Shown one piece after another: positions 7,518 to 14,524 of a DNA stretch of 64,000 nt. The position numbers and the translations under genes were made by a program. Every line of letters starts with the position of its first letter. The stretch's first letter is position 1. Origin of the DNA: G965222535 sp965222535 (GTDB taxonomy: Bacteria > Pseudomonadota > Gammaproteobacteria > HK1); assembly GCA_965222535.1 (NCBI GenBank), contig OZ244957.1, positions 186,001-250,000 of the forward strand. Direction: 5' to 3'. The notes beneath the pieces were generated by a model that was not told the DNA's origin, did no database searches, and was given only the letters and a program-made list of their open reading frames with translations.

Positions 7518-8196
7518 CGGCAGGATTTCTTTATGGGGATCATTTTATTTTAATCATGAAATAACTGCTGGAAGGGGCCTTGCCCCTATCCCAGAGCCTT
7601 GCCCTCCACCATGCCAGAGCCTTGCCCGAAGCCCTCGGCCCTGCACGGCGACAAGGCGAGGGCGCAGGCGGTACTGGGGTTAGGGGTTTGGGGGAAGGGA
7701 GTACCGCGTTCAGGGGTGCTAAACACGCCTGTGTTTTTTTTATTTTTTATTTGGTGCGCCTAACGGCGCATCGTTCGCTGACCGGCATAGACCGGTCAGC
7801 GGCACCATGAAATTACCGCTGGAGGGTTCTTCTTCTCCGATACATCGGCGCATTACCAATAGCAGGCTTCCCCCAATACCAACGGCGTTACCCTCCTTAT
7901 TCTCCTTTGATGCTAGGCAACGCCTAGCATCAAAGGATTAAAAATATTAAAGATGCCAGAGCCTTGCCTTCATCCTTCCCCCAATATAAACCTCTTTTCT
8001 GCAAATCTCTCCGCAACTGCCAAGCTGAGCTTGTGCTGTTGCGGAATTAAAACATTGCTTTGAACTGACAGCTATACTACCCGGATCACCGCAGCGTCCT
8101 TTCGTACCATGCAAACGCAGCAAAGAAAACGCCCCGCGCTCATCCACGCCCAGTCGTCCCACCTAAAGCAGCACAACCCACTATAAGAATATTGCA
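7518..8196. repeat. Repeat cluster between the EamA gene and tupA
   Basis: No gene. In order it holds: a family-2 tail with CCAGAGCCTTGCCC units (7595-7640); a family-3 element in reverse (about 7736-7875) with the stem GCTGACCGG-CATAGA-CCGGTCAGC; a family-2 hairpin at 7904-7936 (perfect 15-base arms CCTTTGATGCTAGGC and GCCTAGCATCAAAGG, loop AAC); and a second, different family-2 hairpin at 8011-8044 (outer arms CCGCAAC/GTTGCGG, inner CAAGC/GCTTG). Any tupA promoter should lie in the last about 100 bases; I see no convincing one. Confidence 0.75.
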
Positions 8197-9033
8197 ATGC
8201 AGCTACGCTCTCGCATCATTTGCACGGCAATCACAGCGGTGCTGCTACTTGGCGCAGTAACCTCTGCAGCGACTCCCGAATTGATATTGCAATCCACAAC
8301 ATCAACGCAAAATTCAGGCATCCTAGAATACCTGCTGTCGCGCTTCACCGCACGTGCGGGAATCTCAGTACGAGCGGTGATCGTCGGCACCGGCCAGGCG
8401 ATCAAAAACGCCCGCCGCGGGGATGGCGACGTGCTGCTGGTCCATGCTCGGGAAGCTGAGGAACAGTTTGTCGCCGCGGGTTATGGAGTTCGGCGTTACA
8501 ATGTGATGTATAACGATTTTGTCATCGTCGGTCCGCAGGCCGACCCGGCGCTGGTCGCCACAGCCGACAACGTCATTGAGGCACTGCGGCGGATCTTCGC
8601 TGGTGAACAAGTATTTATATCACGCGGGGACGATTCCGGCACTCATCAGAAAGAGTTGGCGTTGTGGTCTTTGGCCTTGCTTGATCCGAGTATCGCGAGT
8701 AGCGGCTGGTACCGCGAGATTGGCGCTGGCATGGGTGCCGCGCTGAACATCGCCGCCGGCATCGACGCTTACACGCTGACCGACCGCGCCACATGGATCG
8801 CTTTCGGCAACAAAGCCGACTTGAGGATCCTCCACGACGGCGATCGGCGCTTGCTTAATCAATACGGGGTTACCCTAGTCAACCCCGCGAAGCACCCTCA
8901 TGTCAATGCCGCAGCGGGTCAGAAACTGATCGATTGGCTGCTCAGCAAAGAAGGACAGAATGCGATCGCCGCCTACACGCATCGCGATCAGCAGTTGTTC
9001 TTTCCCAATGCCGACACCAATCGCACCCCTTAG
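8197..9033 (+). CDS. tupA: Tungstate ABC transporter substrate-binding protein TupA
   Basis: A 278-residue periplasmic binding protein with a signal peptide (IICTAITAVLLLGAVTSAA, cleavage near residue 24-25). Family motifs are clear: LQSTTSTQNSGILEYLL, VGTGQAIKNARRGDGDVLLVHA, VMYNDFVIVGPQADPA, FISRGDDSGTHQKELALW and AYTLTDRATW. The TTSTxxSG block is the oxyanion-binding loop of TupA/ModA-like proteins that select tungstate over molybdate. The permease (tupB) and ATPase (tupC) normally follow, but here a VOC gene on the other strand follows, so the gene is an orphan in this window. Whether partners lie elsewhere cannot be seen. Confidence 0.88.
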   Translation: MQLRSRIICTAITAVLLLGAVTSAATPELILQSTTSTQNSGILEYLLSRFTARAGISVRAVIVGTGQAIKNARRGDGDVLLVHAREAEEQFVAAGYGVRRYNVMYNDFVIVGPQADPALVATADNVIEALRRIFAGEQVFISRGDDSGTHQKELALWSLALLDPSIASSGWYREIGAGMGAALNIAAGIDAYTLTDRATWIAFGNKADLRILHDGDRRLLNQYGVTLVNPAKHPHVNAAAGQKLIDWLLSKEGQNAIAAYTHRDQQLFFPNADTNRTP

Positions 9034-9264
9034 ATATGTTGGTTGCGCAATAAGTCATCCACGGCTATCGTGGTGTTCTGGCACGAAAAATAATATCCTT
9101 TAATATCAACACCTTACAAATTAATTATCGGCGCTAATAATGACCAGAACAGGCCCCCATTGGATCTTTTGCGAGATCATCATTAAATATCCCAGAGACA
9201 CTGCCCGCCGCATTTCCAGAGCGCCAAGCTGCGCGCAAAACGCACGGTGCCAACGGATTGTTGA

Positions 9265-9939
9265 TTAACCTGCTTTGCTGCTCAATGAGCGCATGCCGCT
9301 CGGTGTTTCAATGTTGGCGACAAGGAAAGGCAACTCACGATCGCTGATTTCAATCATGGTGACGAGGTTGGCAGCTTTGATTGCCGTTAGCTGATCCGTC
9401 AGCCAGCGCACCCGAGGGTGATACAGGATCAACTCCTTAAAACGGCAATCAAGGTACGCCATGCGTTCGGATGGATGGAAATCGGTCTGCCATTGTATCG
9501 TCAGAGGCAGAAATCCAGCGGCTGGCAGCGATCCGTCGCCGGGAAATGCAACCCGCCAGTGCAGATTATCGCGTTGCATATCAAGCGCTTTGCCGCAGTG
9601 ATGCTGGCTTGCACCGATCACCCCCGCGAGATCTGAGGTGTTGATGGCCCATGTCATCAATCGGGGAGACTGCTGCAACGCATTGCGGATTTGCGGGTCG
9701 TCAAGGCCGAACCATCGCGGCTGAGACGGCGCTTTCATGCGATGATCGACAGCGATAATTTCGAGATATACGCCGTTACCGAGGCACATCAGACGATTGT
9801 GCGTACCCATCAGCACATGCCGCCCTCCCAGCGGTACAGTAACGCCGAGTTGGTCTCTGACATACATCATGCCTTGCGCCAGATCAAGGGCAGCGACAAC
9901 CAAATGGTCCAGTTTGCAGTTGAAATTTCCTTTGCTCAC
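9265..9939 (-). CDS. VOC-superfamily (glyoxalase-like) protein
   Basis: About 224 residues in the vicinal-oxygen-chelate superfamily, glyoxalase-like type. It starts with NCKLDHLVVAALDLAQGMMYVRDQLGV, followed by PLGGRHVLMGTHNRLMCLGNGVYLEIIAVD, in which H, the G-T-x-N-x-L block and E are the usual features. Substrate unknown. Start choice: a TTG at 9960 would be inside the repeat; the GTG at 9939 follows the same CCGATT that precedes the GTG start of proS at 61824, so GTG is preferred. No strong Shine-Dalgarno is visible. It is single, between tupA and the retropepsin-like gene. Confidence 0.75.
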   Translation of the reverse strand: MSKGNFNCKLDHLVVAALDLAQGMMYVRDQLGVTVPLGGRHVLMGTHNRLMCLGNGVYLEIIAVDHRMKAPSQPRWFGLDDPQIRNALQQSPRLMTWAINTSDLAGVIGASQHHCGKALDMQRDNLHWRVAFPGDGSLPAAGFLPLTIQWQTDFHPSERMAYLDCRFKELILYHPRVRWLTDQLTAIKAANLVTMIEISDRELPFLVANIETPSGMRSLSSKAG

Positions 9940-10035
9940 AATCGGAAAATGGCAACGCAATGGGGGTTTGGGAGGGAAAGGGCATCATCGCCTGTAACGT
10001 AAGCCGTTGATTTATAGCCCCTCCCCCAATCGGTA
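9940..10035 (-). repeat. Family-1 repeat before the VOC gene
   Basis: Reads on the minus strand GATTGGGGGAGGGG, CTATAAATCAACGG, CTTACGTTACAGGCGATGATG, CCCTTTCCCTCCC, then CATTGCGTTGCCATTTTCC and GATT before the GTG. The end is diverged and lacks the CGAGG. Confidence 0.7.
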
Positions 10036-10051
10036 GAGGCCCCTTTGCTCA

Positions 10052-10621
10052 TCAGTTCACGGCTCCACGGACTGTGGGCTGGCGCAAAATCAACTGATTC
10101 CCTTGTTGTGCAAAATCAATGTGTTTGAGGAAGCTCATGCCGAGCAGTACCTGGTCGCCGTCCATGTGTGGATTGATATGCGCCGCCACGTTGCCCAAGG
10201 CAATGCTGCCGATCCGCACATAGCGCACTTGGGTACCATACACGGTAATCACGCCATTGGCGGTGTTGGTTTGCTGGGGGCTTAGCGGTCGCAATCGCAG
10301 ACGCTGGGCTATATGCACCGGGATCGACAGATTCGTCGCGCCCGTATCGAGCAAAAAAGTCACTGGATGACCGTTGATATAGCCATTGGCGACATAATGT
10401 CCAGAGGGGTTGCGCGAAAGGTGTACCTCCGATCCCCCAACGTTAATCCTGCTTATCGGATCGAGGTTGGGGTTGTTGCGTTCCTCAACCTGCTGGCTAT
10501 ACCATGTAAAAACAAACCACAGCACGATCGCCCAAGCGCTCATGAACATCACTAGGCCGAGTGTTTGTTGCCCCGTCCGATGGCGGTAAGCCGTGTCGCG
10601 GCGCTCGTGGATTGACAGCAT
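10052..10621 (-). CDS. Retropepsin-like aspartic protease (TIGR02281 type)
   Basis: A 189-residue protein with one membrane segment near the N-terminus (TLGLVMFMSAWAIVLWFVF, residues about 20-39) and a periplasmic clan-AA aspartic protease domain. The catalytic motif is FLLDTGATNLSIP with D92-T-G-A; the family partner segment is LLGMSFLKHIDFAQQGNQLILR near the C-terminus, which carries the Leu-Gly-Met-Ser-Phe-Leu signature. Such proteins are thought to act as homodimers because a single domain carries only one catalytic Asp. Targets are unknown. It reads away from the ampD gene across a repeat. Confidence 0.85.
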   Translation of the reverse strand: MLSIHERRDTAYRHRTGQQTLGLVMFMSAWAIVLWFVFTWYSQQVEERNNPNLDPISRINVGGSEVHLSRNPSGHYVANGYINGHPVTFLLDTGATNLSIPVHIAQRLRLRPLSPQQTNTANGVITVYGTQVRYVRIGSIALGNVAAHINPHMDGDQVLLGMSFLKHIDFAQQGNQLILRQPTVRGAVN

Positions 10622-10639
10622 GGTTTATTTTAGATTAAC

Positions 10640-10957
10640 CGATTGTGGTGTTGTATTGGGGAAAGGGTCTATACCATTAATCAATCAAGATGCTTGATTG
10701 CGCACACTCCCATGTTCGCGTGGGCCTCTCTCCTCTCCTTCTGGGAGACTGGCTTCGATAAACGCTCTGGAATGACTTCGGGCAGTGCTTTGGAATGAGA
10801 GCATGAAGAATAGCCCTTTCCTGCATCTTCAAGTAGCATGGGTATAGTAATCGATAACTGATGGGAGAGGCTTACGAAATTACCCATAGCAACCCTTCCC
10901 CCTCCCCCGTCCCATCCCATTTCAGGGTTTTTCGAGGTTCCCCGTTCATGCTTCCTG
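10640..10957 (+). repeat. Split family-1 repeat with an inserted block, before ampD
   Basis: The first part (GTATTGGGGAAAGGG, 10654-10670) and last part (CCCTTCCCCCTCCCCC to TTTTTCGAGGTTCCCC, 10898-10943) of a family-1 repeat are separated by about 200 bases. The intervening DNA contains CAAGATGCTTGATTG and TTCGCGTGGGCCTC (also at 3210-3250) and, in reverse, CATCTTCAAGTAGCATGGG. It therefore looks like a repeat interrupted by another repeat. It ends a few bases before the ampD start and supplies CGAGG. Confidence 0.65.
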
Positions 10958-11575
10958 ATGCTTGACTCCTCCGACGCGCGCCCCTTGCTGCGCCTCGACC
11001 GTGTCGGTAACTGGTTGCGCGGAGCGCGCCGGGTATTGACGCCGAATCAGGATCGCCGCCCCGCTTTCGCCGCGATCGAGCTGGTGGTGCTGCATGGCAT
11101 CAGTGTCCCAGCGCAGCAGTTTGGCGGGTGTGGGATAGAGCAACTGTTCACCAATACGCTAGACACGGCGGCGCATGCGGAATACGCCGCATTGGCCAAA
11201 ATGCGCGTATCAGCGCATCTGCTGATACGCCGTGAAGGTGATATAACCCAGTTCGCGCCGTTTTATGCCCGCGCTTGGCATGCTGGCGTATCTGCGTTTC
11301 GCGGACGCACGCATTGTAATGATTTCTCGCTCGGTATTGAACTTGAAGGTGCTGATGATGTACCCTATGCCGATGCGCAATATGCGGTGTTGAACGGGGT
11401 ACTGCTGGCACTGGGCGAGAGGTGGTCAACGCTGCGCCAAGCAGAGCGTATCGTTGGTCACTGCGATATTGCCCCCGGCAGAAAGACCGATCCCGGTGCT
11501 GCGTTTGATTGGGCACGGCTTAGCTATGGGCTTGCACCAGCCGCGCCAGTGGCTCAGCGCAGCACCGCAGGATGA
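10958..11575 (+). CDS. ampD: 1,6-anhydro-N-acetylmuramyl-L-alanine amidase AmpD
   Basis: A 205-residue cytoplasmic zinc amidase that cuts the peptide from anhydromuropeptides during cell-wall recycling. Zinc and catalytic motifs are present: VVLHGISVP with H46 as a zinc ligand, SAHLLIRREGDITQFAPFYARAWHAGVSAFRGR, CNDFSLGIELEGADD with the catalytic Glu, and GHCDIAPGRKTDPGAAFDW with the second His, the Lys and the Asp ligand. Loss of AmpD induces AmpC beta-lactamase in some gammaproteobacteria. An ATG at 10948 gives a five-codon open frame only, so the ATG at 10958 is used. The N-terminus up to residue 20 is longer than in E. coli. Confidence 0.93.
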   Translation: MLDSSDARPLLRLDRVGNWLRGARRVLTPNQDRRPAFAAIELVVLHGISVPAQQFGGCGIEQLFTNTLDTAAHAEYAALAKMRVSAHLLIRREGDITQFAPFYARAWHAGVSAFRGRTHCNDFSLGIELEGADDVPYADAQYAVLNGVLLALGERWSTLRQAERIVGHCDIAPGRKTDPGAAFDWARLSYGLAPAAPVAQRSTAG

Positions 11576-11616
11576 TGGCAACGGCAACGGCAACGCCATC
11601 AAAACTTCAGATACGG

Positions 11617-11678
11617 CCTTTAAGTCGCCTTTAAGTCGCCTTTTAAGTCTTGACATTACTGTTCAGCCACTTTAAGGT
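11617..11678 (+). promoter_or_regulatory. Candidate promoter of the adhesin gene with phased 11-bp repeats
   Basis: A consensus -35 TTGACA (11650-11655) is followed after exactly 17 bases by TAAGGT (11673-11678). Directly upstream are three head-to-tail copies of an 11-base unit (CCTTTAAGTCG twice, then CCTTTTAAGTCT, 11617-11650). Repeats spaced by one helical turn next to a -35 suggest a binding array for a regulator. Transcription would start about 65 bases before the ATG. Confidence 0.5.
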
Positions 11679-11748
11679 ATCGGCTTTCCTTAGATAGCTG
11701 GCGTTCCTACTTTGTTACCTGTTTTTGTTAAACGAGGATAAGACAATT

Positions 11749-13068
11749 ATGAGTATTTACCCCAATCACTACCATTCCCATGAGGATTGTTTAACAACGC
11801 TCACTGTGCCCCGTGGATGCTCCCGTGGTTGGCTGAAAAAAGCAGGCACGGCGCTTGGCATCGTCATGCTGGCCGGCTTCTCATTGTGCTTTGCCACTGC
11901 ATCACAGGCGCAAACAGACGGAGATGGGCGCGTGGTGGAGACCACTGGTTCAGTAGTTATAGGCACGGTTCCAGACGAAGCGATAGGCAGCGACCAGATT
12001 GCTGACGGCTCGATCACCGCCGATGACATTGGCGACAATGCGGTCGGCAGCGACCAGATTGCTGACGGCTCGATCACCGCCGATGACATTGGTGACAATG
12101 CGGTCGGCAGCGACCAGATTGCTGACGGCTCGATCACCGCCGATGACATTGGTGACAATGCGGTCGGCAGCGACCAGATTGCTGACGGCTCGATCACCGC
12201 CGATGACATTGGCGACAATGCGGTCGGCAGCGCTGAGCTTGCCGGCAATGCAGTAACGGCTGCTCACATTGTCGATGGTGCGGTCGGCAGCGATGAAATT
12301 GCTGCCAATGCGGTCGGCAGCGATGAAATTGCTGCCAATGCGGTCGGCAGCAGTGAGCTTGCCAACGATGCGGTCGGCAGCAGTAAAATTCAAGCCAATG
12401 CGGTAACGACTGCTAAAATTGACGATGCTGCAGTAACGACTGCTAAAATTGACGATGCTGCAGTAACGACTGCTAAAATTGACGATGCTGCAGTAACGAC
12501 TGCTAAAATTGACGATGCTGCAGTAACGACTGCTAAAATTGATGATGCTGCAGTAACGACTGCTAAAATTGACGATGCTGCAGTAACGACTGCTAAAATT
12601 GACGATGGCGCAGTGACGGAAACTAAAATTGGCACTGGCGCGGTGACGGAAACTAAAATTGACGATGGCGCGGTGACGGAAACTAAAATTGACGATGGCG
12701 CGGTGACGGAAACTAAAATTGGCACTGGCGCGGTAACGACTGCCAAAATCTACGATGGCGCGGTAACGACTGCCAAAATCTACGACGGCGCGGTTACTTG
12801 GGATAAGCTGGACGCTGGAGTGCAGGGGCGCATCATCGATCTGAACGCGGCGATCGCCTCGACGATCGCGCTGGCTACCTCCCCGGCGATCGTCCCCGAG
12901 GGCAAGACGATGTCACTTAGCATGGGTATTGGTTACTACGGGCACGAGGTCGGTATTTCAGGCCGGGCGACGGTCAAATTGTCCCCCAATGCTTACTTTG
13001 GCATCAGCGCGACTGGCAACTCGCAGCATAGGGTAGGTGGCGGTTTCGCGCTGACCTTGGGCTTTTAA
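11749..13068 (+). CDS. Trimeric autotransporter-type adhesin with decapeptide repeats and YadA-like anchor
   Basis: A 439-residue secreted protein. Residues 1-55 form a long signal peptide (basic RGWLKKAG, hydrophobic IVMLAGFSLCFATA, end ASQAQ). Residues about 80-349 are 27 tandem decapeptides of the pattern [GT]-[ST]-x-x-[IL]-x-[DA]-x-A-V, first four near-identical GSDQIADGSI/TADDIGDNAV pairs, later TTAKIDDAAV and TETKIDDGAV forms. The last about 75 residues (LNAAIASTIALATSPAIV, then MSMGIGYYGHEVGISGRATVKL...FGISATGN...VGGGFALTLGF) fit a YadA-type anchor with four beta-strands, ending in the required Phe. The anchor builds a 12-strand trimeric barrel; the stalk is then probably surface-exposed. 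GAGG lies 11 bases before the ATG at 11749. A terminator follows. The partner ligand is unknown. Confidence 0.82.
   Translation: MSIYPNHYHSHEDCLTTLTVPRGCSRGWLKKAGTALGIVMLAGFSLCFATASQAQTDGDGRVVETTGSVVIGTVPDEAIGSDQIADGSITADDIGDNAVGSDQIADGSITADDIGDNAVGSDQIADGSITADDIGDNAVGSDQIADGSITADDIGDNAVGSAELAGNAVTAAHIVDGAVGSDEIAANAVGSDEIAANAVGSSELANDAVGSSKIQANAVTTAKIDDAAVTTAKIDDAAVTTAKIDDAAVTTAKIDDAAVTTAKIDDAAVTTAKIDDAAVTTAKIDDGAVTETKIGTGAVTETKIDDGAVTETKIDDGAVTETKIGTGAVTTAKIYDGAVTTAKIYDGAVTWDKLDAGVQGRIIDLNAAIASTIALATSPAIVPEGKTMSLSMGIGYYGHEVGISGRATVKLSPNAYFGISATGNSQHRVGGGFALTLGF
11986..12795 (+). repeat. In-frame 30-bp tandem repeats (27 units) in the adhesin
   Basis: 810 bases equal 27 units of 30 bases. 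The first eight form four 60-base units that differ by a single base (GGCGAC or GGTGAC). Units 15-20 are six copies of the TTAKIDDAAV unit, near identical in DNA. Such arrays change length by slippage or unequal recombination in steps that keep the frame. Confidence 0.9.
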
Positions 13069-13117
13069 GTTACGTCAGCACTGCTGTTTTTTTAGTTCTC
13101 GTTGATGCTATTGGATG

Positions 13118-13160
13118 AAAAGCCCGGGGCTGCGGTACGCAGTCGCTGGGCTTTTCGGTT
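13118..13160 (+). terminator. Terminator after the adhesin gene
   Basis: AAAAGCCC (13118-13125) pairs with GGGCTTTT (13148-13155), with a further imperfect stem in the loop, about 50 bases past the stop codon. Confidence 0.65.
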
Positions 13161-13227
13161 TCAGCTTTGGAGCCGTTCTGGTTTATGAGCTGCCACTTCA
13201 CTGCTTGATGTCAGGTGCTGGCATGAT

Positions 13228-13566
13228 ATGAGTAAGACGCTTCGAACACGCTATGCCCTTGGACAGGTAGTGCGTCATCGCTACTACCCTTTCTTTGGGG
13301 TGATTTTCGACGTTGACGCTGAGTTCCGCAACAGCGAAGAGTGGTGGTTATCGATCCCCGAGGAAATTCGTCCGCGTAAAGATCAACCGTATTACCACTT
13401 ACTCGCCGAAAGCGAAGACAGCGCGTATATTGCCTATGTATCCGAACAAAACCTGCTCGCTGACGATAGCAATACACCCGTCTCCCACCCCTTGGTAGCG
13501 GATATGTTCGGCGAGCTGCACGATGGCTTTTATACCATCAAAAACGAAATGATCAAGATTAATTAG
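13228..13566 (+). CDS. hspQ: Heat shock protein HspQ
   Basis: A 112-residue protein of the YccV/hemimethylated-DNA-binding fold. It starts with TRYALGQVVRHRYYPFFGVIFDVDAEF, the family's opening (x-FxIGQ-x-VRH-xxx-x-GVV-x-DVD), continues with DQPYYHLLAE and YVSEQNLLADD, and ends with a variable tail. In E. coli HspQ is a heat-inducible protein that modulates Lon and stabilises or destabilises DnaA variants. I do not see a convincing sigma-32 promoter in the 160 bases upstream. Single gene between the adhesin terminator and the folate gene. Confidence 0.88.
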   Translation: MSKTLRTRYALGQVVRHRYYPFFGVIFDVDAEFRNSEEWWLSIPEEIRPRKDQPYYHLLAESEDSAYIAYVSEQNLLADDSNTPVSHPLVADMFGELHDGFYTIKNEMIKIN

Positions 13567-13698
13567 CGCCCGTTTTAATATTTTAATCCTCATTAAAAAC
13601 GATCCCTGAACACAGCATTCCCAGAGCATCAAACGCAGCATCGACCGCAGTCGCATTCCAGCGGCGGGTGCCGCAAGCGGCGTGTTATACGTACCGAG

Positions 13699-14250
13699 AT
13701 GCGGTGCCGTCGCCGCGCTTTAAGCGATACTGAACGCCGCATTGCCGCCGCGGCTGTTTCGCGGGTTCTGCGCCACAGCCGCGAGTTTCGTGCGGCGCAG
13801 CATATCGCGATGTATCTGGCGTACGACGGCGAGATCGATCTGCAACCGCTGATCCAATGCGCATGGGGGAGCAATAAGTCGGTTTGGCTGCCGCAACTGC
13901 AACGATCCGAAATGCGCTTCGTGCGCTATTGCCGCGCTTCACGGATGCAAACCAATCAGTTCCATATAAAAGAGCCGGTGGCGTCTCGCGGGGGGTGGGT
14001 TAAAGGGCGCGCCTTAGAGCTCATTCTGATGCCGCTGACGGCTTTCGATCGCCGCGGGAATCGCATGGGCATGGGCGGCGGATATTACGACCGGGCGTTC
14101 GCCTTTTTACGGCAGCACACGTTCTACAACAAAAAACCTAGGCTGATCGGCGTTGCGTTCGATTTTCAACAATTGGCGGCGATCGATAGCCAGCCCTGGG
14201 ATGTGCCAATGGCTGCGATTGCGACCCCTAGCGGGCTGCAACGGTTTTAA
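13699..14250 (+). CDS. 5-formyltetrahydrofolate cyclo-ligase (YgfA/MTHFS), short N-terminus
   Basis: A 183-residue enzyme that converts 5-formyl-THF to 5,10-methenyl-THF with ATP. The substrate and ATP motifs are visible: IAMYLAYDGEIDLQPLIQCAW, VWLPQL, ALELILMPLTAFDRRGNRMGMGGGYYDRAF and IGVAFDFQQL. Oddity: the reading frame just upstream of the first ATG (13681-13698) translates as RVIRTE, which together with MRCRRRALS resembles the usual family opening (lR-x-x-mR-xRRalS), yet no ATG, GTG or TTG lies in frame upstream. The original start appears to have been lost in repeat DNA. No 6S RNA gene, its usual neighbour in E. coli, is seen. Confidence 0.85.
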   Translation: MRCRRRALSDTERRIAAAAVSRVLRHSREFRAAQHIAMYLAYDGEIDLQPLIQCAWGSNKSVWLPQLQRSEMRFVRYCRASRMQTNQFHIKEPVASRGGWVKGRALELILMPLTAFDRRGNRMGMGGGYYDRAFAFLRQHTFYNKKPRLIGVAFDFQQLAAIDSQPWDVPMAAIATPSGLQRF

Positions 14251-14524
14251 GGGTGCGTTTAGGCAGGGCGCTTGATGTTTCGGAGAAGAAGAACCCACCA
14301 GCAATAATTTCATGGTGCCGCTGAGCGGTCTAGGCCGGTCAGCGCAACAAGTGCTGTAGGTGCACCTAATTAAAAAAATAAAAACGATCGACGCTTTCTG
14401 ACTTTACGCCGTGCATTTTGCGTAACCTAACGCTCTGGAATGGCTTCGGGAGATGCTCTGGAATGGCTTAGGGCGATGCTCTGGAATAGCGGCAAGCAAC
14501 GTGCCCAATTAAAATTTAAAACCA
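14251..14524. repeat. Family-3 element and family-2 tail before metG
   Basis: A diverged family-3 element occupies about 14277-14385 (GGAGAAGAAGAACCC, CATGGTGCCGCTGA, CCGGTCAGCG, then CACCTAATTAAAAA). It is followed by three CTCTGGAATGGCTTCGGG-like units at 14428-14490. No gene. Confidence 0.65.

Noticed and set aside
11769..12746. Repetitive minus-strand and shifted frames over the adhesin repeats
   Set aside because: They are shadows of the 30-bp tandem repeats; the plus frame has a signal peptide, an anchor domain, a promoter and a terminator.
13567..13698. 6S RNA gene upstream of the folate cyclo-ligase
   Set aside because: That neighbourhood is typical in E. coli, but here the 130 bases show repeat debris and no 6S-like bulged hairpin.
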